Source: Methylobacterium ajmalii
GTDB lineage: Bacteria > Pseudomonadota > Alphaproteobacteria > Rhizobiales > Beijerinckiaceae
Assembly: GCF_016613415.1 (NCBI RefSeq)
Contig: NZ_JACWCT010000113.1
Location: 1 to 62,076 of the forward strand
DNA length: 62,076 bases
Reading direction: 5' to 3'
The position numbers and the translations under genes were made by a program. This document shows positions 43,242 to 54,580 of the stretch, in pieces. The notes beneath the pieces were generated by a model, which saw only the letters and a list, made by a program, of their open reading frames with translations, ran no database searches and was not told the DNA's origin. Numbering within the stretch: the stretch's first letter is position 1; every line of letters begins with the position of its first letter.

Positions 43242-44444
43242 TCATCCGACGATCAGGCTGCAATGCGGCTCGGTGGCCGGGTTGGCGCGCGACCAGTCCG
43301 TGGCATTGCGGTCGGCATCCCAGGTGAAGTCGTCGACGCCGAGCTCGACGAAACGTCGATGGATGCGCGCATCGTATTTCTCGCTGACCGCCCGCGTCAG
43401 TCGTTGGATGTCCTTGTTGCGCAGTCTCTGGGTGTTGCCGGCGGTGTTGTAATATTGAATGTAGCAGAATTTTCGCAGAAGAATCATCCGTGTATTGAGA
43501 AATGTCCTCACGCACAGTTCATAATCGTCGGCGGCGGCCAGGTCCGGATTGTGCCCGCCGATCTCGTGGTAGAAATCCTTGCGCCACGCCCTGATGTGGT
43601 TCGGGGCGGAGACGATGTGCCGTATCGTCTTGGCGTTGATTCTCGGCGCTTCGTGGACGATGTACTCTCTGCCGTTGTAGGATTCCGTCCGGTCCTTGCC
43701 GTAGAAGAAGGCCCAATGCTCGCCGTAGGTGGCATTGCGCCCGTCCTCGAAGACCTCGGCCCAGTCCGTGTAGAGAAACCCGGCCTCGGGATGCTGGTGG
43801 AAGGCCAGCGTCACCGCCTCCAGGCTGCCGGACGTCAGCTCGTCGTCGTGGTCCAGCTCGAGGAGGAGGTCGCCACCGGCCAGGCGGCAGGCGGTCTGCT
43901 TCACGTCGCCGATGCGGCCCGAGGGGCGGTGCGGGCGATACACGCGGATGCGGTGGTCCTGGGCTGCGAGCGCCTCGAGCTCCGAGAAGGTCGCGCCGTC
44001 GTCGTCGGAATCGTCGACGATGACCCATTCCCAATCGACGTAGGTCTGGGATCGCAGGGAGTGGAACGGGCGCAGGATCTGGCTTCCCGACCGATAGGCC
44101 GGGGTGAAGACGCTCACCAGGGGGCGCGAGCGTCGAAAGGCGGTCGCATTGTCCAAAAAGCAGTAGAAGATCTGCCGCCCGACCTCCTCGGCATCGACGT
44201 CCGCCGCAAAATTGATCCAGCGCTTGCGAACCTCGTACGGCGCGCGCATCAGGTTCTGGAACCTGGCTTCTTCTCCGAACGTCGCGATGACGTGCGGTCG
44301 CTTGGCGATGAGGATTCGTTCAAGGTCGCGATCGTCCGGGTAGAACGAGCAGCTCAATTCCCTCGTTTCGACGTCGATATCGGGGCCGGGACTTTTGATG
44401 TCGAATGCGCTGCGTCCGATGACGACGATCTCGGGAAGGCTCAC
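43242..44444 (-). CDS. GT2-family glycosyltransferase with N-terminal extension
   Basis: A protein of about 400 residues. The GT-A domain starts with PLVSVFTPAYRSGSQIL and has VIVDDSDDD and the metal motif LDHDDEL; FLYTDWAEVFEDG and AADDYELCVR follow. The first ~105 residues (SLPEIVVIGRSAFDIKSPGP..) look like a second, receiver- or GT-B-like domain. GTG 44444 with a GAGG ribosome site is chosen; an upstream GTG 44498 is possible. The gene is visibly less GC-rich than its neighbours, suggesting later acquisition. Acceptor and sugar unknown. Confidence 0.82.
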   Translation of the reverse strand: MSLPEIVVIGRSAFDIKSPGPDIDVETRELSCSFYPDDRDLERILIAKRPHVIATFGEEARFQNLMRAPYEVRKRWINFAADVDAEEVGRQIFYCFLDNATAFRRSRPLVSVFTPAYRSGSQILRPFHSLRSQTYVDWEWVIVDDSDDDGATFSELEALAAQDHRIRVYRPHRPSGRIGDVKQTACRLAGGDLLLELDHDDELTSGSLEAVTLAFHQHPEAGFLYTDWAEVFEDGRNATYGEHWAFFYGKDRTESYNGREYIVHEAPRINAKTIRHIVSAPNHIRAWRKDFYHEIGGHNPDLAAADDYELCVRTFLNTRMILLRKFCYIQYYNTAGNTQRLRNKDIQRLTRAVSEKYDARIHRRFVELGVDDFTWDADRNATDWSRANPATEPHCSLIVG

Positions 44445-44517
44445 GACATGCCTCGCGACGGATGACTTGCGAAATCGGCCTCGCCCAGGGAGCCGCACGG
44501 CCCGATCGACGAAGAGC

Positions 44518-44823
44518 CTACTCCTCCTCGGCCTCTTCCGGCTCCAGGGTCGCCTTGACGGTCTCGAGCACCCGCCGGGCGAGGTCGGAATCCGGATCCT
44601 CTCGGTTCAGGGCGTCCTCCAGCATGGCGAGGTAGCTGCCGAGCTGGTGGCGGTAATGATCGGAATCGATGCCGCGCAGGATGCCGGCGACGAAGCGCAC
44701 CGCCATCTGCAGGGCTACCTGCTTCACGGCGACGTCGGACTGCGCCTCGGACAGCCGGGCGATCATCTCGCCGTGATGGGCCGAGAGGGTCGTCAGGCCG
44801 GTGATCTTGTCGTCCTGGCTCAT
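44518..44823 (-). CDS. Hypothetical helical protein
   Basis: A 101-residue acidic protein, mostly alpha-helical by composition (LTTLSAHHGEMIARLSEAQSD ends the first helix region), with the tail ATLEPEEAEEE. No family is recognised. It starts 73 bp upstream of the glycosyltransferase on the same strand and may be co-transcribed with it. Confidence 0.65.
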   Translation of the reverse strand: MSQDDKITGLTTLSAHHGEMIARLSEAQSDVAVKQVALQMAVRFVAGILRGIDSDHYRHQLGSYLAMLEDALNREDPDSDLARRVLETVKATLEPEEAEEE

Positions 44824-44930
44824 CGCGCGGGGTCTCCCGAAGATGCGAAAGGGGCCCTTCCCGCTCGGAAAAGGCCCCCGTCGCCGGTTGCTGGTGCCGG
44901 GCCCCCGCCACGAGGGCCCGGATCGGCGGT

Positions 44931-44958
44931 CGGCCGCTCCCCCGGGGAGGAGCGGCCG
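44931..44958 (-). terminator. Hairpin terminator of acnA
   Basis: CGGCCGCTCC pairs with GGAGCGGCCG around an eight-base loop, 12 bp past the aconitase stop. Two further hairpins follow on the minus strand (44897-44921 and 44851-44879), so the acnA transcript ends in a run of three stem-loops. Confidence 0.7.
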
Positions 44959-44969
44959 GAACCCGGTCC

Positions 44970-47669
<2,700 letters not shown>

Positions 47670-48076
47670 GGCGTGGTCCTCGCGAGGGGTTGTCGAACAC
47701 GGCGCAGGCACGACCTGCGCCACAACGAAGTGTTCGGCCGGATGCGCTGCGGGTTCGCCTCGCGTGACGCAAGGAACACCCGTGTGCCGCCCGCCCTCGC
47801 CTTCCGGCCAAGAATCGAACGGTGCGCGCGCCGCCCCGGGGGTGCCCGGACTGGGATGCGCGAAGGACGGTTTGGACGCCTCTGAAGGTCGCGCGGCGCA
47901 GCCGGGGATGCGTATAGAACACTTCGAAACTGGCCGCTACGGGTCTCTCGGCCGCGCAGTCGGTCATTCCCGACGGGGCGGCCATAGCGTAAACGCGGGC
48001 GGTCTCCTCCCCGCCCGCGGAGTCCCCTCCCCTCGGAGCGCCTCCCCTCGGAGCCCTTGCCCTTGGACCCCCGCCC
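47670..48076. other. 407-bp divergent gap acnA / ccmA
   Basis: This gap must carry both promoters. A 14-bp direct repeat CCTCCCCTCGGAGC occurs at 48026 and 48041, just before ccmA. No clear -35/-10 pair could be fixed, and I see no gene. Confidence 0.4.
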
Positions 48077-48724
48077 TTGCGCCTGATCGCCGAGGACCTC
48101 GCCTGCCGGCGCTCCGGCCGCCGCATCTTCGCCGGGCTCTCCTTCACCCTGGAGGCCGGCGAGGCGCTGACCGTCACCGGCCGCAACGGTGCCGGCAAGT
48201 CGTCGCTGCTCGCGATCCTCGCCGGGCGGCTGCGGCCGGAGGCCGGCCGGCTCGCGGCCGAGGGGGTGGGCGAGCGCACGATCCCCGAATGCCTCCACGT
48301 CGTCGGCCACCGCGACGGGCTCAAAGGCGCGCTCACCGCGGAGGAGAACCTCGCCTTCGCCCGCGACCTCCTGAGCGACGCCGACCTCGAGCCCCGCGCG
48401 GCGCTGGCCCGCCTCGGCCTCGCCCACGCGGCCGGCCTGCCGGTGGCCTATCTCTCGGCCGGCCAGCGCCGGCGGGTGGCGCTCGCCCGGCTCCTCGTCT
48501 GCCGCCGGCCGCTCTGGCTCCTCGACGAGCCGACCGCCGCCCTCGACGTCGCCTCGCAAGCCGCGCTCGCCGGGCTGATGCGGGCGCATCTGGCGGGAGG
48601 CGGCCTCGTCGTCGCCGCGACCCACCAGGCGCTCGGGCTGGAGAACGCCCGCGACCTCTCCGTCGAGGGATTTCGCGCCGGCCGGGCCGAACTCGCCGCC
48701 GATCCTTTCGCGGAGATCGTCTGA
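48077..48724 (+). CDS. ccmA: Heme exporter ATP-binding protein CcmA
   Basis: A 215-residue ABC ATPase of the cytochrome c maturation system. Walker A is GRNGAGKSS (35-43), the signature LSAGQ (126-130), and Walker B LWLLDEP (146-152). CcmA with CcmB drives release of CcmE-bound heme for cytochrome c assembly at the membrane. The start appears to be TTG 48077, because no ATG or GTG fits before the family N-terminus RLIAEDLACRR. The stop overlaps the ccmB ATG by one base (TGATG). Confidence 0.92.
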   Translation: MRLIAEDLACRRSGRRIFAGLSFTLEAGEALTVTGRNGAGKSSLLAILAGRLRPEAGRLAAEGVGERTIPECLHVVGHRDGLKGALTAEENLAFARDLLSDADLEPRAALARLGLAHAAGLPVAYLSAGQRRRVALARLLVCRRPLWLLDEPTAALDVASQAALAGLMRAHLAGGGLVVAATHQALGLENARDLSVEGFRAGRAELAADPFAEIV

Positions 48725-49392
48725 TGGGCCGCGCTTTCCTGGCGGTGGTCGCCCGCGACCTGCGGCTCGCCGGCCGCATCGGCGGCTCGGGGGCCCTGTC
48801 CCTCGTCTTCTTCCTGATGATCGTCGCCCTTGTGCCGTTCGGTCTCGGGCCCGACCTCAACCTGCTGGCCCGGATCGGCCCCGGCATCCTGTGGATCGCC
48901 GCGGTGCTGGCGACGCTGATCGGCCTCGACCGGCTGTTTCAGGCCGACGATGAGGACGGCTCCCTCGACCTCCTCTCCGGCGCCCCGGCACCTCTGGAGC
49001 TGCTGGTGCTGGCCAAGGTCACGGCGCACTGGCTCACCACCGGCTTGCCGCTGGCGCTCGCCACCCCGCTCTTCGGGCTCCTGGTGGCGTTGAGCCCGAC
49101 CGGCATGGCGGCGACCAGCCTGACGCTGCTGGTCGGCACCCCGGCGCTCACCTTCATCGGCGCCGTCGGCGCGGCGCTCACCGCCTCGATCCGACGCGGC
49201 GGCCTGATCCTCGCCGTGGTGGTGCTGCCCCTGATGGTGCCGACCCTGATCTTCGGCGTCTCGGCGACGGACGCGGCGCTCGGCGGCACCGTGCCGTTCA
49301 CGACGCCGCTGGCGATCCTGGGCGCATTGAGCCTCGCGGCCGGGGTCATCGGCACGCTGGCGGCGGCGGCGGCGTTGCGGTGGGGGGAGTAG
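48724..49392 (+). CDS. ccmB: Heme exporter membrane protein CcmB
   Basis: A 222-residue membrane protein with six hydrophobic segments. Recognisable parts are LARIGPGILWIAAVLATLIGL, LDRLFQADDEDGSLDLL and the ITS/SIRRGGLILAVVVLPL region. It partners CcmA. The stop is only two bases from the convergent brnA stop. Further ccm genes resume at ccmC 1.5 kb downstream, after an opposite-strand insertion. Confidence 0.93.
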   Translation: MGRAFLAVVARDLRLAGRIGGSGALSLVFFLMIVALVPFGLGPDLNLLARIGPGILWIAAVLATLIGLDRLFQADDEDGSLDLLSGAPAPLELLVLAKVTAHWLTTGLPLALATPLFGLLVALSPTGMAATSLTLLVGTPALTFIGAVGAALTASIRRGGLILAVVVLPLMVPTLIFGVSATDAALGGTVPFTTPLAILGALSLAAGVIGTLAAAAALRWGE

Positions 49393-49394
49393 GT

Positions 49395-49715
49395 TCAGGC
49401 CGCCTTCAGCTTTCGGGCCGCCTCGGCCAGCACCTCGTGCATGCGCGTCTGCCAGCCCGGACCGGTCGCCTTGAAGGTCTCGAGGATCTCGCGATCGATC
49501 CGCAACGACACCGGAACGCGCCGCGTCTCCGATCTTGGCCGGCCGGCACGGCTCCGGAACGCGGCCGCCAGCTCGTCCGGCATGCCGTCGGGCCCCGGAC
49601 GCGCCCGCGCCAGCTCGTCGCCCGTCAGCGGCGGGGTGTCGGCGACCACATCCCAATCGTCCTGCGAGTAGAGTGGGTTCGGGACGTATCCGGGTGCGTG
49701 GTCATGGGACGGCAT
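49395..49715 (-). CDS. brnA: BrnA-type antitoxin
   Basis: A 106-residue protein with a C-terminal ribbon-helix-helix DNA-binding domain (RRVPVSLRIDREILETFK) and an N-terminal toxin-binding region (DDWDVVADTPPLTGDELARA). BrnA neutralises BrnT and represses the operon. It follows brnT, overlapping it by 14 bases, the usual toxin-first order. The 28-bp palindrome upstream of brnT is its likely operator. Confidence 0.88.
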   Translation of the reverse strand: MPSHDHAPGYVPNPLYSQDDWDVVADTPPLTGDELARARPGPDGMPDELAAAFRSRAGRPRSETRRVPVSLRIDREILETFKATGPGWQTRMHEVLAEAARKLKAA

Positions 49716-49977
49716 AGGCGGCCCTTTGGGTCCTGTGGGCGCGGCGCACGCTGACGACAGCGGTGGCTTCCGACCCGGGCGGAGAGACGATCGCCACCAC
49801 GACGACCTCTCCGTACCAAGTGCCGATCAGTTTGAATCTAGCACGTCCGGTTTCGCTTTGTGTGGCATCGATGGTGAGGAAGCGCTCGACGCTGAACGCA
49901 TCCTCGAAGTCCGCGAGGTCGAAGCCGTGCCTCGTGGGGTTTGCCTGTCGTTTCGGCTCGTCCCACACGAACGTCAT
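49702..49977 (-). CDS. brnT: BrnT-type ribonuclease toxin
   Basis: A 91-residue protein with the BrnT N-terminus TFVWDEPKRQANPTRHGFDL, then FEDAFSVERFLTID and a C-terminal RRAHRTQRAAY. BrnT is a RelE-fold RNase that blocks translation. ATG 49977 is chosen as the family start; the longer frame upstream runs through the operator. The pair lies on the opposite strand inside the ccm cluster. Confidence 0.88.
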   Translation of the reverse strand: MTFVWDEPKRQANPTRHGFDLADFEDAFSVERFLTIDATQSETGRARFKLIGTWYGEVVVVAIVSPPGSEATAVVSVRRAHRTQRAAYAVP

Positions 49978-49989
49978 GGTTCGTGTCTT

Positions 49990-50017
49990 CCATATTTTCG
50001 TATATACGAAAATATGG
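49990..50017. promoter_or_regulatory. Perfect 28-bp palindrome, brnTA operator
   Basis: CCATATTTTCGTAT is followed at once by its exact complement, 12 bp upstream of the brnT start, in AT-rich DNA within a GC-rich region. A dimeric RHH repressor such as BrnA would bind here. It could also overlap the promoter. Confidence 0.75.
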
Positions 50018-50056
50018 ACTGCAGCAATCGCGACGTATCTGTAGGGCTCGCGGCGG

Positions 50057-50518
50057 TCATGCCGTCGTGGGAACATCCCGTTCCACGACCACGGTCCGCT
50101 CCTGCCCGTGCCGGTGCTCGCGCACCGCCCGGAACCCGAGCTGCACATAGAAGCCGACCGCCGTCAGCGAGGATTGCAGGGTCAGCGTCGCAACGCCGGC
50201 CGCCCGCGCGGCGTGGTCGACCTCGCCCATCAGGCCTCTGCCGATGCCGCGTCCCTGCGCCTCGGGCGTCACGAAGACGGCGCGCACCACCTCTCCGTCG
50301 CGGCTCGCGGTGCCGAGGATGCGGTCGCCGTCGAGGGCGACGAAGACCTGTCGCGCCGCGATCTGCGCGGCGATTCCCTCCGGCGTGAAGCCGAGGGCAA
50401 TCCGCGCGATCGTCTCGGGCCCGTAGTCACGGCTGTTGGTCTCGTGCAACGCGGCGAGGACGACGCGGCTGATTGCTGCCGCATCGTCCGTCACCGCTGC
50501 GCGAATCGCGTACGCCAT
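50057..50518 (-). CDS. GNAT-family N-acetyltransferase
   Basis: A 153-residue GNAT enzyme with the acetyl-CoA loop EAQGRGIGRGLM, the preceding strand VVRAVFVTP, and the C-terminal GFYVQLGFRAVREH motif. The substrate is unknown. ATG 50518 with a GGGAGGG ribosome site is preferred over a GTG two codons upstream. It lies upstream of brnT on the same strand, in the block that splits the ccm genes. Confidence 0.88.
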   Translation of the reverse strand: MAYAIRAAVTDDAAAISRVVLAALHETNSRDYGPETIARIALGFTPEGIAAQIAARQVFVALDGDRILGTASRDGEVVRAVFVTPEAQGRGIGRGLMGEVDHAARAAGVATLTLQSSLTAVGFYVQLGFRAVREHRHGQERTVVVERDVPTTA

Positions 50519-50563
50519 GCGCACCCTCCCCCGGCGCCGCGCACCGGGGGAGCGCCGCCGCGG

Positions 50564-50737
50564 CTAGAACACCGCCTGGCCCATCAGCACCGCGGCGATC
50601 ACGATCACCACCGCGATCACCAGGAAGAGCCCGAACAGTAACCGCGCGATGCCGCGGGCGCCCGACGCCACGTTGGTGAAGCCGAGGCCGCCGGCCACCA
50701 GCGAGATCACGAAGAAGATGATCGCCCATTTCAACAT
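50564..50737 (-). CDS. DUF1328 small membrane protein
   Basis: A 57-residue hydrophobic protein ([20 protein letters not shown] start, two membrane spans, [15 protein letters not shown] in the middle), matching the DUF1328/YtjA family. Such proteins are commonly stress-induced. An EcfG-type promoter lies about 40 bp upstream, in line with this. Confidence 0.85.
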   Translation of the reverse strand: MLKWAIIFFVISLVAGGLGFTNVASGARGIARLLFGLFLVIAVVIVIAAVLMGQAVF

Positions 50738-50777
50738 CGCGGCGGTACTCCGGTGCCTTGCGACAAGTCGCAGCGAT

Positions 50778-50802
50778 AACCGCCACCGCCACGCTTCGTT
50801 CC
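50778..50802 (-). promoter_or_regulatory. EcfG-type promoter of the DUF1328 gene
   Basis: On the minus strand GGAAC (50802-50798), 16 bases, GGTT (50781-50778). This is one mismatch from GGAAC-N16/17-CGTT. It lies 40 bp upstream of the start codon. Confidence 0.5.
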
Positions 50803-50884
50803 GGCGCCCGTCCGGGCGCGCCGCGCCCGTCTGCGCCGTTCGTCCGCATTGCTCGGGGAGGCCCGCGCGGGCTACACCGCCACC

Positions 50885-51652
50885 ATGGCGATGGGTTTCC
50901 TCACCCGGCTGGCGCAGCCCGGCCACTTCATGCGCTGGTCCGGGGCCCTGCTGCCCTGGGTGGCGGGTCTCGCGGTCGTGCTGCTGGCCGTCGGCCAGTA
51001 CCTGACCTGGTTCGTCGCGCCGCCCGACTACCAGCAGGGCGAGACGGTGCGGATCATGTACATCCACGTCCCGGCGGCCTGGATGGCGGTGTTCTTCTAC
51101 GGCGCCATGGCGGTCTCGGCGCTCGGCACCCTGATCTGGCGCCATCCCCTCGCCGACGTGGCCCAGCGCGCCGCCGCCCCGATCGGCGCCGCCTTCACGC
51201 TGATCTGCCTCGTCACCGGCTCGCTCTGGGGCAAGCCGATGTGGGGCACCTACTGGGTCTGGGACGCGCGCCTGACCTCGATGCTGGTGCTCTTCCTGAT
51301 CTATTGCGGGCTGCTCGCCCTGTGGCGGACCATCGAGGACCCGAGCCGGGCCGCCCGGGCGGTCGCGATCCTGACCCTGGTCGGCGCGGTCAACCTGCCG
51401 ATCATCAAGTTCTCGGTGAACTGGTGGTCGACCCTGCACCAGCCGGCCTCGATCCTGCGGATGGGCGGGCCGACCATCTACGCCTCGATGCTCTATCCCC
51501 TGCTCGTCATGATCGCCGCCGCCTCGGTGCTCGGCATCGCGCTCCACCTCCAGGCGATGCGCACCGAGATCCTGCGCCGGCGCGTGCGCACGCTCACGAT
51601 TCTCGAGGCCGAGCGGCTCGACGCCGCCCTGATGGCGCCGCAGGCGGCCTGA
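50885..51652 (+). CDS. ccmC: Heme handling protein CcmC
   Basis: A 255-residue membrane protein delivering heme to CcmE. The tryptophan-rich periplasmic motif is [15 protein letters not shown] (119-133), and the flanking heme-ligand histidines are H61 (YIHVPAAW) and H185 (LHQPAS). It has six membrane segments. ATG 50885 (MAMGFLTRL) is chosen over an upstream in-frame start with no family similarity. ccmD follows after two bases. Confidence 0.94.
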   Translation: MAMGFLTRLAQPGHFMRWSGALLPWVAGLAVVLLAVGQYLTWFVAPPDYQQGETVRIMYIHVPAAWMAVFFYGAMAVSALGTLIWRHPLADVAQRAAAPIGAAFTLICLVTGSLWGKPMWGTYWVWDARLTSMLVLFLIYCGLLALWRTIEDPSRAARAVAILTLVGAVNLPIIKFSVNWWSTLHQPASILRMGGPTIYASMLYPLLVMIAAASVLGIALHLQAMRTEILRRRVRTLTILEAERLDAALMAPQAA

Positions 51653-51654
51653 CC

Positions 51655-51837
51655 ATGGATCTCGGCATGAATCTCGGCCCCCACGCCGCCTTCATCCTCG
51701 GCGCCTACGGCTTCACCGCCCTGGTGATCCTCGGCCTCGTCGCGCACGCGGTCCTCGACCGGCGGGCGCAGGAGCGGGCGCTCGCCCGCCTGGCGAAGGA
51801 GCCACTCAAACGGGACTCCGCGCGGGGCGCCCGGTGA
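51655..51837 (+). CDS. ccmD: Heme exporter protein CcmD
   Basis: A 60-residue single-span protein: [20 protein letters not shown] is the membrane segment, followed by a basic tail ([14 protein letters not shown]). This matches CcmD, which stabilises the CcmABC complex with CcmE. It lies between ccmC (two-base gap) and ccmG (four-base overlap). Confidence 0.9.
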   Translation: MDLGMNLGPHAAFILGAYGFTALVILGLVAHAVLDRRAQERALARLAKEPLKRDSARGAR

Positions 51838-52433
51838 GCGACGCCCCCCTGCACCCGATCGAGCCCGCCGACGAGGCGCCGCGCCGCTCCCGGCTGATCT
51901 TCCTGCTGCCGCTCCTCGCCTTCGCGGCGCTCGCCGGCATCTTCCTCGGCAAGCTGCTGACGAAGGGCTACGACCCCTCGGCCATCCCCTCGGCGCTGAT
52001 CGGCCGGCCGGTGCCGGACTTCGCGCTGCCGCCGGTTCCCGGCCTGGCGGTGGACGGCGCCGCGGTGCCGGGCCTGACGGCGGCGGACCTGAAGGGCAAG
52101 GTGACGGTGCTCAACGTCTGGGCGTCCTGGTGCGCGCCCTGCCAGATCGAGCACCCGATGCTGATGCGGCTCTCCCGCGACGGGGTGAACCTCGTCGGCA
52201 TCGACTACAAGGACCAGCCCGAGAACGGTCGCCGCTTCCTCGGCCGCCACGGCAACCCGTTCCGCGCCGTCGGTGCAGACGAGGCCGGCCGCGTCGGCAT
52301 CGACCTCGGGGTCTACGGCGTGCCGGAGACCTTCGTGATCGGGCCCGACGGACGCATCCGCGAGAAGCTCGTCGGCATCCTGACGCCGGAGACCTACGAC
52401 GCCTTCCTGGCGCGGGTGCGGGCGATGAAGTAG
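51834..52433 (+). CDS. ccmG: Thiol:disulfide interchange protein CcmG/DsbE
   Basis: A 199-residue membrane-anchored periplasmic thioredoxin. An N-terminal anchor (LIFLLPLLAFAALAGIFLG) precedes the active site W-C100-A-P-C103, with the acidic GVYGVPETFVIG loop typical of CcmG. It reduces apocytochrome c cysteines before heme attachment. The GTG start overlaps the ccmD stop (GTGA). ccmE, ccmF and ccmH are not in the window. Confidence 0.93.
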   Translation: MSDAPLHPIEPADEAPRRSRLIFLLPLLAFAALAGIFLGKLLTKGYDPSAIPSALIGRPVPDFALPPVPGLAVDGAAVPGLTAADLKGKVTVLNVWASWCAPCQIEHPMLMRLSRDGVNLVGIDYKDQPENGRRFLGRHGNPFRAVGADEAGRVGIDLGVYGVPETFVIGPDGRIREKLVGILTPETYDAFLARVRAMK

Positions 52434-52517
52434 CGGGCGGGGCTCGCGAGCATCACAGGCCCTGAACGGCGTGGCGCTCGGGATGCGACCGCCAGCAGTG
52501 TCGAGACCCGGGCGGCG

Positions 52518-53042
52518 TCAGCGCTCCTCGATCGTCAGCTTCTGGAAGCCCTTCGCCGCGAGCTTCGGCCGCTTGGCGCTGAGGATGCGGGAGTTCACCC
52601 CGGTCCAGCCGATCTCGCCCGAGAGGCGCCCGTACTCGATCTTCGGGCAGCGGTTCATCACCACGGTGACGCCCCGCGCCTCGGCGCGGGCCGCTCCCGC
52701 ATCGTTGCGCACGCCGAGCTGCATCCAGATGACCTGGGGCAGCGGGTCGAGGGCCAAAGCCTCGTCGACGAGGGGGCCGGCGGCCTCGGAATTGCGGAAG
52801 ATCTCGACCATGTCGACCGGCTGGGCGAGGTCGGCGAGCCGCGCCACCACCGGCCGGCCCAGGATCTCGCCGCCGGCGAGCCCCGGATTGACCGGGATCA
52901 CCTGGTAGCCGCGTTCCAGCAGGTACTTGGTGACGATCCAGCTCGGCCGGGCCGGGTTGGCGGAGGCGCCGACGAGCGCGATGCTGCGCACCCGCTGGAG
53001 GATCTTTCTCAGGGCCTCGTCGTCGTAGCGGTCGTGGCTCAT
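52518..53042 (-). CDS. CoA-binding domain protein (YccU-like)
   Basis: A 174-residue protein with a Rossmann-type CoA-binding domain: SIALVGASANPARPSW, GYQVIPVNPG, VDMVEIFRNSE and VIWMQLGVRND, as in YccU/succinyl-CoA synthetase-like small proteins. Function unknown. Its ATG overlaps the enoyl-CoA hydratase stop by four bases, so the two are co-translated and may act on the same CoA metabolism. Confidence 0.9.
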   Translation of the reverse strand: MSHDRYDDEALRKILQRVRSIALVGASANPARPSWIVTKYLLERGYQVIPVNPGLAGGEILGRPVVARLADLAQPVDMVEIFRNSEAAGPLVDEALALDPLPQVIWMQLGVRNDAGAARAEARGVTVVMNRCPKIEYGRLSGEIGWTGVNSRILSAKRPKLAAKGFQKLTIEER

Positions 53043-53821
53043 CGGGCGGCCTTCCGGTCGAGGAAGGCCGCGATGCCGTCTTCCGCCGCGCGCGCCAGCA
53101 TGTTCTCGGTCATCACCCGGCCGGCATGGGCGTAGGCCCGCGCCAGCGGCATCTCCAGCTGCTCGTAGAAGGCGCGCTTGCCGACCCGCACCGTGTAGGC
53201 GCTGCGCGCCGCGATCCCGGCGGCCAGGTCCTGCGCGGCGGACAGCGCCGTGCCGGCCGGCACCACCCGGTTGACGAGGCCGAGATCCTTGGCCTCCTCG
53301 GCTTCCGCCATCTCGGCGGTGAGCAGCATCGCCATCGCGGCCTTGCGCGACAGGTTGCGCGAGAGCGCCACCATCGGGGTCGAGCAGAACAGGCCGATCT
53401 GCACGCCGGGCGTGGCGAACCGCGCCTCGGTGCCCGCCACCGCGAGGTCGCAGGAGGCCACCAACTGGCAGCCGGCGGCGGTCGCGATGCCCTCGACCGC
53501 GGCGATCACCGGCTGCGGCAGGGCCGGAATCGCCATCATCACCGACGAGCAGAGGTCGAACAGCGCCGCGAACCGGGCCGCACCGCGATCGGCCTCGCCG
53601 CGATAGGCGGTCATCTCCTTGAGGTCGTGGCCGGCGCAGAAGGCGGAGCCCTCGGCCGCCAGCACCACGGCGCGAACGCTCCCGTCCGCGGCGAGCCGGG
53701 CGAATTCCTCCGACAGGGCGGTCAGCATCGCGTGGGACAGGGCGTTGCGGGCCCGTGGGCGGTTCAGCGTCAGGGTCGCGACGCCGTCGCGGTCGTCGCG
53801 GAGGATCAGAAGGTCTGACAT
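53039..53821 (-). CDS. Enoyl-CoA hydratase/isomerase family protein
   Basis: A 260-residue crotonase. The oxyanion-hole segments are SAFCAGHDLKEM and GIATAAGCQLVASCDLAV. At the position of the second catalytic glutamate the sequence reads IGLFCSTPMVALSR, the pattern of ECHDC3-like crotonases, not classical hydratases. The reaction is therefore uncertain. It is coupled to the CoA-binding protein gene and divergent from the thioesterase gene. Confidence 0.88.
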   Translation of the reverse strand: MSDLLILRDDRDGVATLTLNRPRARNALSHAMLTALSEEFARLAADGSVRAVVLAAEGSAFCAGHDLKEMTAYRGEADRGAARFAALFDLCSSVMMAIPALPQPVIAAVEGIATAAGCQLVASCDLAVAGTEARFATPGVQIGLFCSTPMVALSRNLSRKAAMAMLLTAEMAEAEEAKDLGLVNRVVPAGTALSAAQDLAAGIAARSAYTVRVGKRAFYEQLEMPLARAYAHAGRVMTENMLARAAEDGIAAFLDRKAAR

Positions 53822-53933
53822 ATCGGCTCGGGTTCGCGGGCTCGGATCGGGGGCGACACGGATGGCCTATTGTCCGGTGCCGGGCGCCGTGCTGCAAGAT
53901 CGTGCATAACGATAACCGGAAACGTCCCCGCGC

Positions 53934-54395
53934 ATGCCTTCCGTTCCCGAGTTCCCCGCCCCGATCTCCCCCGCCCCGATGATGGACCGCGACGCGGTCT
54001 CGGCCTTCCTCGACGAGGCGTTTCCGCAGATCCATCACGGCGGACCCGGCCCGGTGGTCGAGAGCGTCGGGCCGATGACCGCGACGATGCGCCTGCCCTA
54101 CCACGAGCGCCACCTGCGCCCGGGCGGCACGATCTCCGGCCCGGCGATGATGGGGCTCGCCGACGTGGCGCTCTACGTGGCGATCCTGGCCCAGATCGGT
54201 CCGGTGGCGCTCGCGGTCACCACCAACCTGTCGTTCAACTTCATGCGCAAGCCCGCGCAACGCGACCTCGTCGCCGAGGCGCGCCTGTTCAAGCTCGGGC
54301 GCTCCCTCGCCGTGGGCGAGGTGCTGATCCGCAGCCTCGATCGGGAGGAGCTGGTCTGCCACGCCACCGGCACCTACGCGATCCCGCCAAAATAG
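53934..54395 (+). CDS. PaaI-like hot-dog thioesterase
   Basis: A 153-residue acyl-CoA thioesterase-fold protein: HLRPGGTISGPAMMGLADVA carries the catalytic Asp/helix region, followed by VTTNLSFNFMRKP and VCHATGTYAIP. It hydrolyses acyl- or aryl-CoA esters; the substrate is unknown. It is divergent from the crotonase gene, suggesting a link in CoA metabolism. The start may be ATG 53934 or an internal Met pair at residues 16-17. Confidence 0.87.
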   Translation: MPSVPEFPAPISPAPMMDRDAVSAFLDEAFPQIHHGGPGPVVESVGPMTATMRLPYHERHLRPGGTISGPAMMGLADVALYVAILAQIGPVALAVTTNLSFNFMRKPAQRDLVAEARLFKLGRSLAVGEVLIRSLDREELVCHATGTYAIPPK

Positions 54396-54469
54396 CGGTA
54401 TCATGATACCTCTGTGGCGAAGCCCCTCGAAACGCTCGCATTTTTCCCGTTTCGGGTTTTTCGGTTCGC

Positions 54470-54498
54470 TTGACGCCGGCGCGTTCCTCGGTTACTGA
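54470..54498 (+). promoter_or_regulatory. Probable rplM-rpsI promoter
   Basis: TTGACG (54470-54475), 17 bases, TACTGA (54493-54498), 83 bp before rplM. The -35 is near consensus and the -10 is weak. Confidence 0.45.
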
Positions 54499-54580
54499 CC
54501 CGGCCATCGCCGCTGCGCGCTCGTCACTGACCGCGGCGGCGTCCTGTTTTTTTCGTCAAGACTTCCGGGACTTATCCGCG

